The notes: generated by a model from the sequence alone, not told the origin. A stretch of 64,000 nt of DNA from CAZLAK01 sp964557545 (GCA_964557545.1 CAZLAK010000005.1:9354-73353); one strand, 5' to 3'; numbered from the stretch's first letter, positions 1-8,103 are shown. Translations and numbers: made by a program.

Positions 1-2
1 CC

Positions 3-1426
3 CTGGCGCCGTGCAGTGAGAAGCGGGCGCGGCAGCTGCTGGAGCGGGGCCGGGCGGTGGTGCACCGGATTTATCCGGTGTTCACCATCAGGCTGAAGGA
101 CCGGCTTTTGGAGGAGAGCGAGGTTTCCCGGGTGCGGCTGAAGGTTGATCCGGGGGCTAAGGTAACGGGCTTCAACGTTCTGCGGGAGGATTCGGCGGAG
201 CGGGCGACGTCGGTGCACCAGGCGCACCTGGTTCACCGGGAGGACGTCAAGGACCGGGTGGACGCCCGGCGGGCCTGCCGGAGGGGCAGGAGGAACCGGC
301 ACACGTGGTACCGGAAGCCGCGTTTCGACAACCGGCCGCGGGTGAAATGCCGGGTATGCGGCAGGAACGCCCGGAAGGGCTCGGACACGTGCTGGGAGCA
401 CGCGGGTGCTCCGCGGGACGCCTTTCCGAAGGAGGTGTGGCTTCCGGTGTCGCTCCGGGCGCGCTTGGAGCAGACGCTGTCGTGGGTGCGGCGGTACTGC
501 CACATCTTTCCGGTGTCCGCGATTTCGGTGGAATGGGCGAAGTTCGACGCCCAGAAGCTGCAGGACCCGGAGATCTCGGGCGTGGAGTACCAGCATGGAA
601 CCCTGTTCGGTTACGAGGTCAAGGAGTATCTGCTTGAGAAGTGGGGCCGGAGGTGCGCGTACTGCGGGAAGGGGGGCATTCCGCTGGAAGTGGAGCACGT
701 GGTGCCCAGGAACCCGAAGCGCGGTCCCAAGGGAACGGACCGCGTTTCGAACCTGACTCTTTCCTGCAAGAAGTGCAACGACGACAAGGGCAACAGGCAG
801 CCGGAGGAGTGGCTGGAGGAGCTCCTGCGCTCGAAGGACCCGAAGGACAGGCGCCGCGCCGAGAACCTGCGGAAGGTGATGGCGCGCTGAAGGAGCCTTT
901 GAAGGGGGCGGCGTTCATGAACGCGGTGCGGCACGCGCTGGTTGGGGAGTTGAAGAAGCAGGGCCTTCCGCTGGAGCTGGGTACCGGGGCGCTGACGAAG
1001 ATGAACCGGCGGCGCCTGGGCCTGCTGAAGCTGCACTGCTACGACGCGGCTTGCGTAGGGGAGAGCACGCCAGCGGTCATCGAGGGCCTGGATGCTCCCA
1101 TAGCGGTCATTCGGGCCGTGGGGAGAGGGAGCCGGAAGATGTGCAACACGGACAGGCAGGGTTTTCCGGTGTCGCACCGGGCGAAGAAGAAGATATATTT
1201 CGGGTTTATGACGAACGACCTGGTGGCAGCGGAGGTGCCGAAGGGGAAGCATGCGGGGAGGCACGTTGGTTTTGTTGCGGTGCGCGCTTCCGGGTACTTC
1301 GACATAAAGGATGTTCACGGTCGTCGGATAGCGGAGGGAATAAGCTGGTGGCACTGCCGGCTGATGCAGAGGTTTGACGGGTACACCTATGGGAGGGAGG
1401 CGCCGGCGCATTCCTCCTCCCAATAA
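3..1426 (+). pseudogene. iscB: IscB-type RNA-guided nuclease (OMEGA), 5' partial and frameshifted
   Basis: This is an IscB-family transposon nuclease, related to the ancestor of Cas9, which uses an omega RNA to cut DNA. The reading frame is open from the window edge, so the true start lies outside. The first frame (to 890) shows the RuvC-I motif VDPGAKVTGF, an arginine-rich bridge helix (RRGRRNRHTWYRKPRFDNR), a CxxC...CxxH insert and a full HNH domain (RRCAYCGKG, VEHVVPRN, NLTLSCKKCNDDKGN). The frame then stops at 888-890, while the family sequence continues in another frame from about 884 (ALKEPLKGAA...) through the RuvC-III motif HCYDAACVGE to the end at 1426. The shift lies in a GCGCGC stretch near 882-887. 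The domains are otherwise all present, so this is either a recent inactivation or a sequence error. IscB omega RNA is normally encoded upstream, here outside the window. Confidence 0.85.
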
Positions 1427-1448
1427 ATTGGGAGGCATCCTGCGCCGG
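1403..1448 (+). other. Stem-loop at the 3' end of iscB
   Basis: An imperfect inverted repeat overlaps the last codons of iscB. The outer arms CCGGCGCA (1403-1410) and TGCGCCGG (1441-1448) are perfectly complementary. After a five-base asymmetric bubble, inner arms CCTCCCAAT and ATTGGGAGG close on an AA loop. There is no U-run, so a simple intrinsic terminator is unlikely. Hairpins like this are typical of the ends of IS200/IS605-like and ISC elements, so it may mark the right end of the iscB element. Confidence 0.55.
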
Positions 1449-1581
1449 ATTTTTGTGAAGGTTACAGCACGCTTTTTAACATAATCCGCTGGGAAGTCTC
1501 CCGGCCTTCAGGCCGGAGATGAAAGGCGGAAATATTTTTGGATATCTTACCAAAACGTGACATAACCGTTACAATACAGCC

Positions 1582-2045
1582 ATGAAATACAGGTACGACA
1601 AGGGCGCCCACGCCATCTACTCAATTCAGTTCCACCTGGTTTTCTGCGTGAAGTACCGAAAAAGGTGCTGACCGGAAAGGTCTCCGAGCGGCTGAAGGAG
1701 ATTACCCAAAACATAACAAAGCGCTTTGGAAGCGAGATCATCGAGCAGGAAACGGACCAGGACCACATCCACATCCTCTTCGCCAGTAAGCCGCAGGTCC
1801 AGGTGTCCGAGTTCGTCAACAACTTAAAGAGGGTATCCTTCCGGCTGCTGAGGAAAGAATTCCCGGAACCAAAAAAGGAGCTCTGGGGCAGTAGCTTCTG
1901 GAGCCCCAGCTACTTCATCGCGTCCACCGGTCAGGTGAGTCTGGAAACACTGAAGCGCTACGTGGAGGGGCAGAGCCATGAAAGGCCGTCCAAAATCAAA
2001 AAAGAAAGTACAGAAAGTCAAAAAGAAAAACATCAAAGGCAATGA
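1582..2045 (+). pseudogene. tnpA: IS200/IS605 Y1 transposase TnpA, frameshifted
   Basis: TnpA is the small HUH/tyrosine transposase that cuts and joins single-stranded transposon ends. ATG 1582 opens with MKYRYDKGAHAIYSIQFHLV and FCVKYRK, the conserved family N-terminus, then hits a stop at 1669-1671. The rest of the protein continues one frame over from about 1665 (VLTGKVSERL...), with the HUH motif DHIHILF and the catalytic-tyrosine helix SLETLKRYVEGQ, ending at 2045. Adding one A to the A5 run at 1659-1663 restores one reading frame of about 154 residues, the normal size. A programmed slip, real decay and a sequencing error are all possible. The 3' end overlaps tnpB by 68 bases. Confidence 0.8.
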
Positions 2046-3639
2046 GCAGTACAGGGGCGTAGTCCTCACGGTGCCGAAGAAAATGGTCAACCGGGTTAAA
2101 CTGGATGCCCTCCACGAACTCGACCGGCTCCACACCCAGGCCGTAAATGCCTGGATCGACAGGTGGTACGACCGGTTGGAAATGGTCGAGAAGATCTTCT
2201 CCGGTACGGCCACGACCGCAATGCAAAAAGAAACCGTCGACGTTGGCCTCCCCTCTGCCTACATGCAGATCGCCGGGAACAGAATGCTCGACATCCTGAG
2301 AGAACACTACCTTGCGATCCAGGACAAAATAGCCTCCAGCATCTGGAAAGAAGAGGGGCTGTCTGCGGAGTACAGGTTCGTTTATGCTGCTCTCGCCCGG
2401 AATATTACCCTCTTCTCCCGGTTCATCAACGGGAACTTTGCAGCAGAGGACGTGATCAACGCCTGGGAAAGTTCCGAAAGCGAATATCTGCGGGAAGCCG
2501 CCAGGCGCTACCGGGAGCTCTCTGCTGAAGAAAGGCTGCAGGTGCCGGTCCGGATTCAGCAGAAGTTCTCCGAACTCCGGTCGATTTGGAAGAAACCTCA
2601 CTTCAAAGGCGGCAGCATTCTTCTGGACTACCGGGTATTTTCTGTGAGTGAAGCAAAGGAAACGAGGGAATTCAACCTCTGGGTGGAAATAACTTCGGTT
2701 CAGCCGTACAAGCGTATAAAGGTACCGTTCTACGTGACCGGCAAGAAGCTTGACATGCTGGAAGCCCTCTTTCCCGATTGGCAGAACACCAGCCGGCGCA
2801 AGGGGTTGCTGGTCATCAGGGAAAGGCACGTCCACCTCTCCATTCCCGTAGAGAAGGAAAAAACCGAACCCGTGCCTCCCCTGGCTTACGTCGGCTGCGA
2901 CGTGGGCATCGACTCCCCCATCAGCCTGCACGACGGCAGCCGGTTCGGGAGGAACCTGAACGAACTGGTCAAAAAGGACTACGACGAATATTTGCGCCTG
3001 CAGGCAATCAGGAACAAGTTCCGCGACCTTAAAGAAAAAGCAGAGAAGCGGTGCGGGATCACCAAAGACCCCGTGGTTAGAGAAAAACTCCAGCGCAAGA
3101 TAGCCGAGTACGAGCGCCACCTCTCCGACCGCCGGTGGGCGGAACTCAGGAGAAAAATCAAGGCTGCGGTGAAAACCGAGATCGGCCGGGCGGTGAACCT
3201 GCTCCTGAAGGAGCTCCCGCTGTTAAACCACGTCGTGATAATCCTGGAAGACCTTTCCGAGATGGACGCCAGCGGGGCGAGGCGTTCCAAAAGGGGTCGT
3301 TTCGACCTCTCTGTCTGGGCCAGAGGAGAGCTCCAGGACCACATCAAGCGCGACCTGGAGTGGCTGGGCGGCAGGGTCGCCTACGTCGTTCCCGACTACA
3401 CCAGCCAGAAGTGCTCGGAATGCGGCTGTGTCGACAAGGATAACCGGCACGGAAAAGTTTTTCACTGTAAGAGGTGCGGCTACACCGACCACGCGGATGT
3501 GAACGCGGCCAAAAACATCAAAGAACGTTTCTTTGATGAGGAAATCAATCAGTTGGCAAAAAAATATTCCTGGAACAAAAACTTACGCCGCGAGAAAATC
3601 AAGGAACTGCTCTTGCAAAGAGCAAACCAGGCGGCGTAA
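1978..3639 (+). CDS. tnpB: TnpB RNA-guided nuclease of the IS605 element
   Basis: TnpB is the transposon nuclease ancestral to Cas12; with a guide RNA from its own element it cuts sites matching the empty donor and so helps keep the element in place. Start ATG 1978 has GGAGGGG seven bases upstream and lies inside tnpA. The RuvC triad is visible: D308 in GCDVGID, E424 in IILEDLSEMD, and D507 in DHADVNAAKNI. A four-cysteine zinc finger (CSECGC ... CKRCGY) sits between the last two motifs. The N-terminal 290 residues form the recognition half. At 553 residues it is longer than the roughly 400 of typical TnpB. No frame damage is seen, so it is probably functional even though tnpA is broken. Confidence 0.88.
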   Translation: MKGRPKSKKKVQKVKKKNIKGNEQYRGVVLTVPKKMVNRVKLDALHELDRLHTQAVNAWIDRWYDRLEMVEKIFSGTATTAMQKETVDVGLPSAYMQIAGNRMLDILREHYLAIQDKIASSIWKEEGLSAEYRFVYAALARNITLFSRFINGNFAAEDVINAWESSESEYLREAARRYRELSAEERLQVPVRIQQKFSELRSIWKKPHFKGGSILLDYRVFSVSEAKETREFNLWVEITSVQPYKRIKVPFYVTGKKLDMLEALFPDWQNTSRRKGLLVIRERHVHLSIPVEKEKTEPVPPLAYVGCDVGIDSPISLHDGSRFGRNLNELVKKDYDEYLRLQAIRNKFRDLKEKAEKRCGITKDPVVREKLQRKIAEYERHLSDRRWAELRRKIKAAVKTEIGRAVNLLLKELPLLNHVVIILEDLSEMDASGARRSKRGRFDLSVWARGELQDHIKRDLEWLGGRVAYVVPDYTSQKCSECGCVDKDNRHGKVFHCKRCGYTDHADVNAAKNIKERFFDEEINQLAKKYSWNKNLRREKIKELLLQRANQAA

Positions 3640-3780
3640 CTCAGGTACGAATGAAGCCATAAGGTCACCTCCAGCCGGGATGAAGGAAACGGACCGTAGC
3701 GGAGGTGCCCCGGAATGTTGTGATGCGGGTTTCTGGTGTTATAACTAGAAGCCCCGTCCTTCAGGATGGGGAGGCTTCAC
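3640..3780 (+). ncRNA. Putative TnpB guide RNA (reRNA/omegaRNA) 3' scaffold and IS right end
   Basis: In IS605 elements the guide RNA comes from the 3' end of tnpB through the right end of the transposon, and its guide is the flanking DNA just past that end. Here the sequence after the tnpB stop ends in a stem-loop (GAAGCCCCGTCCTT / GGATGGGGAGGCTTC with internal imperfections, 3748-3777) and TTCAC at 3776-3780. By this model the guide would start at 3781 (GTTGGTGTCCGGGCTGTAAA). The 5' limit of the RNA is unknown and probably lies inside tnpB. Confidence 0.55.
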
Positions 3781-3838
3781 GTTGGTGTCCGGGCTGTAAA
3801 GTCGGCACAAAAGCCTACAAAGAAAGAATACAAACTAA

Positions 3839-3866
3839 GGCGGCACAGCCGCCGTTTTTCTTTTTT
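3839..3866 (+). terminator. Intrinsic terminator
   Basis: A perfect six-base-pair stem GGCGGC-ACA-GCCGCC is followed by TTTTTCTTTTTT. It lies 60 bases past the IS right end, so it would end transcription coming from the element (including the guide RNA) before the sporulation genes. Confidence 0.8.
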
Positions 3867-3978
3867 AGAAGGACGAAGGGAAACAAGAGGACGGTAATTT
3901 CCCTCAATTTGGCACTGCGTAGGACAAACCGGGCCAAGCATATCATGTTTAAGAAATTCTTATATCAGGGGTGGGAAA

Positions 3979-4176
3979 GTGGCGGTAAAGCGCGCGTGGG
4001 TGACGCGGGAAGGCGAAGTGCTTCACCAGTTGACCGATGAACAGATGAGCGCCTTTCTCGAGCGTGTGGCCAACGGCCTCTATGATATAGCCTACCGGCA
4101 GGTGTTGGAGGAAATCAAACAAGAGAAAAAGCCGGGCGAAAGAGAGCATGCAGCTTCTGTTGCTGCCAGCTGCTGA
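3979..4176 (+). CDS. Small hypothetical protein upstream of spoVR
   Basis: A 65-residue protein from GTG 3979 with GGGGTGGG just upstream. It is mostly charged, helix-forming sequence (LTDEQMSAFLERVANGLYDI) with no signal peptide, membrane segment or recognised domain. It ends 12 bases before the proposed spoVR start and is in the same frame, separated only by one TGA at 4174-4176. It does not resemble the missing N-terminus of SpoVR. It could be a small conserved sporulation-associated protein or a product of rearrangement; no function is assigned. Confidence 0.5.
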   Translation: MAVKRAWVTREGEVLHQLTDEQMSAFLERVANGLYDIAYRQVLEEIKQEKKPGEREHAASVAASC

Positions 4177-4188
4177 GTTGTCATTTAT

Positions 4189-5397
4189 GTGGTATTCGGC
4201 AAGGCATACCACCGATTAAAAACCCAGTACGATTATAATTTGAACCGCATTTATGAACTGGTGATTAACTCCGACCCCTGTTATGCCTTTCTTTTAGAAG
4301 GGAACACGCCTGTGCAGAACATGCTGGTCATGGCGCACGTCGTTGCCCACTGTGACTTTTTTAAAAACAATGTGTATTTTGGCGGGACGCACCGGCATAT
4401 GGTGGAGTCTATGGCCGCGGCCGCCAGCCGTTTTAGTTCTTACGAGTTTAAATACGGAAGAGAAAAGGTGGAGGCATTTGTCGATGCTGCCCTAGCCATC
4501 CAGGAGCACATTGAGCCGCGGCGGCTGACAAGAGAGAACAAAAGAGCTAAGGGAGATGAAGATCTTTGCTGCCGGAAAAAAAAGACTCCTTACGACGACT
4601 TGTGGGAGTTGGACGGCAGTGATAATTGCAGCTGCTTGCGCTGCCGCCCAAAAGAGTGCAGCCGCCGCCAACCCCCGGCGCCGGAAAAAGACGTGCTCCT
4701 CTTTATCCTCCAAAACAGCGCCGACTTAGAAGACTGGCAGCGCGACATACTCACGGTTATCAGGCAGGAGACGCTTTACTTTTGGCCGCAGATGGAAACT
4801 AAGATCATGAACGAGGGGTGGGCTACCTACTGGCACACGAGGATAATGCGGGAGATTGACCTTTCTCCGGCTGATGCAGTTGAGTTTGCCAGAATGCACG
4901 CCGGGATTGTTGAGCGCTTTAGGATACACGTTAATCCTTATGCCTTGGGACTTAAAATATACGAATCAATTGAAAAAAAAGAGGGCAGGCAAAAGATTTT
5001 TGAAGTGCGTTCTTGTGAAAACGATGTTTCCTTTATCAGGAATTACTTAACGCGGGAAATCGTCGAGGAACTGGATCTCTACCTTTACAAAAAAGCGGGA
5101 GCTGACTGGAAAGTAGTAGAAAAGGACTGGAAAAAAGTGCGGGACGGCATGGTGGCTAACCTCACCAACTGCGGCCACCCTTATATTGTCGTTTTAGACG
5201 GCGACTTCAATAAAAGGGGGGAGCTCTACCTAAAACATATCTACGAGGGTGTGGAGCTGGATATCCGTTATACTGAAAAAACCCTGCCGTACGTCTACAC
5301 CCTCTGGGGCAGGCCGGTTCATTTGGAGACCTATCTCAACAACAACCCCGTTCTCTTTTCCTGCAACGGAGAGAGAGTGAGCAGGAAATTTCTGTAG
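4189..5397 (+). CDS. spoVR: Stage V sporulation protein R, N-terminally truncated
   Basis: SpoVR is needed for normal spore cortex formation in Bacillus; its biochemical role is unclear. The match is strong from the second residue on: FGKAYHRLKTQYDYNLNRIY, ELVINSDPCYAFLLEGN, AHVVAHCDFFKNNVYF, AIQEHIEP, then the C-terminal regions MNEGWATYWHTRIM and VHLETYLNNNPVLFSC. Family members are about 470 residues and carry roughly 65 more residues before FGKAYHR, including a conserved segment around MRYEICPA and FSHWSFGK. Here an in-frame TGA (4174) precedes the only nearby start, GTG 4189, which has no clear ribosome site. The gene therefore seems to have lost its 5' end, and whether it works is uncertain. 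Confidence 0.85.
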   Translation: MVFGKAYHRLKTQYDYNLNRIYELVINSDPCYAFLLEGNTPVQNMLVMAHVVAHCDFFKNNVYFGGTHRHMVESMAAAASRFSSYEFKYGREKVEAFVDAALAIQEHIEPRRLTRENKRAKGDEDLCCRKKKTPYDDLWELDGSDNCSCLRCRPKECSRRQPPAPEKDVLLFILQNSADLEDWQRDILTVIRQETLYFWPQMETKIMNEGWATYWHTRIMREIDLSPADAVEFARMHAGIVERFRIHVNPYALGLKIYESIEKKEGRQKIFEVRSCENDVSFIRNYLTREIVEELDLYLYKKAGADWKVVEKDWKKVRDGMVANLTNCGHPYIVVLDGDFNKRGELYLKHIYEGVELDIRYTEKTLPYVYTLWGRPVHLETYLNNNPVLFSCNGERVSRKFL

Positions 5398-5509
5398 GCG
5401 GCAGTAGCGTTTTAAGGCACGGCTTTGCACGCAGTGGTAATATTTGGGCTGGCGCAAGCATAAAGTAACATAAAGAACAGTGGACATGCACTGTGCCGGG
5501 GGTGACAAT

Positions 5510-6100
5510 ATGGTCAACTGGATCTGGTTTTTGATGATTTTTTCCGGTATTATGGCGGCGGCCGTCAGGGGGGATATTGAGTCAGTAACGAGGGCGGCCC
5601 TGGAAGGGGCCGATAATGCCGTTAAAATATCGTTTGGGCTGGTTGCTATTATCACCTTTTGGCTGGGCGTTATGAAACTGGCCGAGGAGGCCGGACTTGT
5701 GCGGGCGCTGGCCGCGCTCGTGCGCCCGCTCATGAGCCGTCTCTTCCCCAGTGTGCCCCCCGACCACCCGGCAATTGGGGCCGTGGTCATGAACCTTTCG
5801 GCCAACATTCTCGGCCTGGGCAACGCCGCCACACCGGTAGGCTTGATCGCCATGAGGGAGCTCCAAAACTTAAACGGCGGGCGGGAAGTGGCGTCGGAGG
5901 CCATGTGCACGTTTTTGGCCCTCAACACATCCTGCGTGACCATTATTCCTACCACTGTTATAGGCATCCGCCTCCTCTACGGTTCCGCCAACCCCACAGA
6001 GATCGTCGGTCCGACCGTGCTGGCCACGGCGGCCAGCACAATCGTGGCTGTGGTTACAGACCGCTTTTTAAGGGGCTTTTACGCCCGCCGGGGGTGGTAG
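5510..6100 (+). CDS. spmA: Spore maturation protein A
   Basis: SpmA is a membrane protein of the nucleoside-transporter/Gate fold that, with SpmB, affects spore core dehydration. About 196 residues with several hydrophobic segments; typical motifs are AVKISFGLVAIITFWLGVMK and MNLSANILGLGNAATPVG, then TFLALNTSCVTIIPTTVIGI. ATG 5510 (MVNWIWFLM) was chosen because GGGGGTGAC lies five bases upstream; an in-frame start 30 bases earlier would add an atypical leader. spmB follows after three bases, so the two are surely cotranscribed. Confidence 0.93.
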   Translation: MVNWIWFLMIFSGIMAAAVRGDIESVTRAALEGADNAVKISFGLVAIITFWLGVMKLAEEAGLVRALAALVRPLMSRLFPSVPPDHPAIGAVVMNLSANILGLGNAATPVGLIAMRELQNLNGGREVASEAMCTFLALNTSCVTIIPTTVIGIRLLYGSANPTEIVGPTVLATAASTIVAVVTDRFLRGFYARRGW

Positions 6101-6103
6101 CCC

Positions 6104-6634
6104 TTGTACGTTCTGGTAGATGCCTTTTCCCGCTGGGCCATTCCGGGCCTTTTGCTGCTGGTGCTGGCCGTCTCAGCAGCGCGCGGCGTAAAAGTCTACG
6201 AAGTGTTTGTAGAAGGTGCAGAAGAGGGATTTGCTACGGCCGTGAGGATTATTCCGTACCTGGTGGCCATGCTGGTGGCCATCAGCATTTTCCGTGCCTC
6301 GGGGGCCATGGAAATGCTGGCCTCCCTGCTGGCCCCTTACTTGGACGTTTTAGGTTTGCCGCCGGAAGTCCTGCCGCACGCCATCCTGCGGCCGCTGTCC
6401 GGCGGGGCAGCGCTGGGGGTGGCCTCCGATATCATAAAAACCCACGGCCCGGACAGCTTTTTGGGCCGGCTTGTATCTACCATGCAAGGGAGCTGCGACA
6501 CTACTTTTTACGTTCTCACCCTCTACTTTGGTTCGGTAGGTGTTAAGAGATATCGCTACGCCGCTATCACCGGCCTGATGGCCGACCTGACCACCCTCTT
6601 TGCTTCGGTTTTTATCGTGCGTTGCTTTTTTTAG
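6104..6634 (+). CDS. spmB: Spore maturation protein B
   Basis: SpmB is the partner of SpmA in spore maturation. 176 residues from TTG 6104, with GGGGGTGG upstream inside the end of spmA. It is a multi-pass membrane protein of the same Gate fold: YEVFVEGAEEGFATAVRIIP, then the conserved RPLSGGAALGV and STMQGSCDTTFYVLTLYFG. Length is normal for the family. It is the last gene of the spmAB pair and is followed directly by a terminator. Confidence 0.93.
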   Translation: MYVLVDAFSRWAIPGLLLLVLAVSAARGVKVYEVFVEGAEEGFATAVRIIPYLVAMLVAISIFRASGAMEMLASLLAPYLDVLGLPPEVLPHAILRPLSGGAALGVASDIIKTHGPDSFLGRLVSTMQGSCDTTFYVLTLYFGSVGVKRYRYAAITGLMADLTTLFASVFIVRCFF

Positions 6635-6648
6635 GAAAAAAGCGCTGG

Positions 6649-6688
6649 CCCGGTCAATTTTTTGGCCGGGTTCTTTTTGTTTTTTTTG
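6649..6688 (+). terminator. Intrinsic terminator after spmAB
   Basis: A nine-base-pair stem (CCCGGTCAA / TTGGCCGGG, one G-T pair) with a four-T loop, followed by TTCTTTTTGTTTTTTTT. It is 15 bases past the spmB stop. Confidence 0.85.
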
Positions 6689-6763
6689 ACTTTAGATTAT
6701 AATAATTTCAGTAAGCGGCAAGCCGTACGCGGCGCACCGCGGACACAGGAGGTCGCAAGCACG

Positions 6764-7525
6764 GTGAGGCTGCAGAAGTTTATGGCGTCGGCCGGCGTGG
6801 CTTCCCGCCGCCGCTGCGAGGAGCTTATCGCGGCAGGTTTAGTGACGGTCAACGGCCGGCCGGTCACCGCGCCGGGGACAAAGGTAGACCCGCTGGCGGA
6901 CGAGGTGCGCGTGGCGGGCAGAAAAATTGAGCTGCCCCAAGAGAAATTATACTACGCCTTGCACAAGCCGCGCGGCTACGTTACGACCATGCACGACGAG
7001 AGGGGCCGGCGCAGTGTGGCAGGGTTGGTTGCCGGCATAAAAGGGCGTGTTTTTCCAGTTGGCCGCCTGGACTGCGACAGTGAGGGGTTGCTGCTCGTCA
7101 CCAACGACGGGGAACTGGCTCATGCCCTCACTCACCCCCGGCACCGGGTGCCAAAGACGTACGTGGTCCGCGTCGCCGGGATACCTGCACCGCAAGAATT
7201 AAAAGAGCTGGCCCGCGGTGTAGTCTTAGAAGACGGCCCCACAGCGCCGGCGCGCGTCCGCCTTCTTTCGACGCGCGGCAGCACCAGCACCTTAGAAATC
7301 ACTATACACGAAGGGCGCAACCGGCAGGTGAGGAGGATGTGCCAGCACATCGGCTATCCCGTTTTGCGCCTTGTGCGCACGGCAATCGGCAATCTCTCTT
7401 TAGGAAGTCTAAAACCAGGAAAGTACCGGCGCCTTACGGCCGGTGAGGTGCGCGACTTAAGAAAACTGGCAGGGCTTCCGCCGGTATGCCGGCACGGTAA
7501 GCATAATGAGCCGGTACCAGTATAA
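6764..7525 (+). CDS. rluB: 16S/23S rRNA pseudouridine synthase, RsuA/RluB family
   Basis: The enzyme isomerises a specific uridine in ribosomal RNA to pseudouridine. An N-terminal S4 RNA-binding domain (VRLQKFMASAGVASRRRCEE) is followed by the catalytic domain, with HKPRGYVTT and the motif GRLDCDSEGLLLVTNDG that holds the catalytic aspartate, then GRNRQVRRMC. GTG 6764 was chosen because AGGAGGT lies ten bases upstream and the protein then begins at the S4 domain; the open frame before it runs into the spmB terminator. 253 residues, a normal length. RluB is the likely subfamily, but RsuA cannot be excluded by eye. Confidence 0.88.
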   Translation: MRLQKFMASAGVASRRRCEELIAAGLVTVNGRPVTAPGTKVDPLADEVRVAGRKIELPQEKLYYALHKPRGYVTTMHDERGRRSVAGLVAGIKGRVFPVGRLDCDSEGLLLVTNDGELAHALTHPRHRVPKTYVVRVAGIPAPQELKELARGVVLEDGPTAPARVRLLSTRGSTSTLEITIHEGRNRQVRRMCQHIGYPVLRLVRTAIGNLSLGSLKPGKYRRLTAGEVRDLRKLAGLPPVCRHGKHNEPVPV

Positions 7526-7595
7526 ATTGCAGGAATTTTGCCGGCTTTAGTAGAATAAGCTAAGAGCTAAACCGTTTGCCGGGAGGGGGATTTTT

Positions 7596-8060
7596 TTGTC
7601 AAAGATCCAGGGGGACGGGGCTGGCGAAAGGGACGGTATCCTGGTCAGGGTCCGCCTCGATTTTAGGGGAACGGGGAAGCAGGGCCGCTTTTTGTTTGGC
7701 GGAAAGCCGACGGATAAGGTGGCGGAAGAGGCCAGGGAACAGCAGGCGGCCATTTTTCGTAATGTTCCCATGCAGGGCATACAGGTTTTAGACATCGACT
7801 TGAGCACGGAAGTTTACACTGTTTTTGACGAGCTGGCCAATACAGAGATTGCCTACGCCCCCCTCATCCTCACCGTGAAGGCCGACAGCTTAGAGAGAGT
7901 AATCCGCCTCGTAGCCCGTGAGGACTTCCGTAAAGTGGAAGTTTTAGACCCCGCTTCTGTTTCCTTGAATCACCAGGAACTGGAAAGACTGCTCTTTAAA
8001 GTGCACGAAGAACTTCTAGAGTACAAGATCCGTCTGGAAAGAAAGTATAATTTGAAGTAA
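7596..8060 (+). CDS. Conserved hypothetical protein
   Basis: A 154-residue protein from TTG 7596, with GGGAGGGGGA upstream. I do not recognise the family. It has no membrane segments or cysteines and looks like a soluble alpha/beta protein, with hydrophobic strands (YAPLILTVKADSLERVIRLV) and a charged C-terminal helix (HQELERLLFKVHEELLEYKI). It lies between the pseudouridine synthase gene and hutP-like gene, all on the plus strand, with short gaps of 70 and 43 bases. Confidence 0.7.
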   Translation: MSKIQGDGAGERDGILVRVRLDFRGTGKQGRFLFGGKPTDKVAEEAREQQAAIFRNVPMQGIQVLDIDLSTEVYTVFDELANTEIAYAPLILTVKADSLERVIRLVAREDFRKVEVLDPASVSLNHQELERLLFKVHEELLEYKIRLERKYNLK

Positions 8061-8103
8061 TTTACCGGCAATTAACTGGTAATTTTAAGGAGGGTTTCTT
8101 ATC

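Larger units (their letters stand above)
1490..3780 (+). mobile_element. IS200/IS605-family insertion sequence (tnpA-tnpB)
   Basis: A complete-looking IS605-type element. Near the left end is a perfect hairpin CCGGCC-TTCA-GGCCGG (1501-1516). tnpA and tnpB follow in the same direction and overlap. The right end is a hairpin (3748-3780) ending GAGGCTTCAC, the usual form for this family. These elements move as single strands, have no terminal inverted repeats and make no target duplication, so the exact left boundary cannot be fixed from one copy; 1490 is an estimate. The element sits directly after iscB, and the two may have inserted independently. Confidence 0.75.

Noticed and set aside
611..1438. 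A 275-codon minus-strand open frame opposite iscB
   Set aside because: Its sequence is arginine/proline-rich and unlike any family, and it lies opposite a clear IscB; it is the usual antisense shadow in GC-rich DNA.
1996..3120. A 374-codon minus-strand open frame inside tnpB
   Set aside because: The plus strand encodes intact TnpB motifs throughout; the opposite frame has no ribosome site or family pattern.
5659..6546. A 295-codon frame across spmA and spmB
   Set aside because: It is an alternate-frame shadow covering two well-supported sporulation genes.
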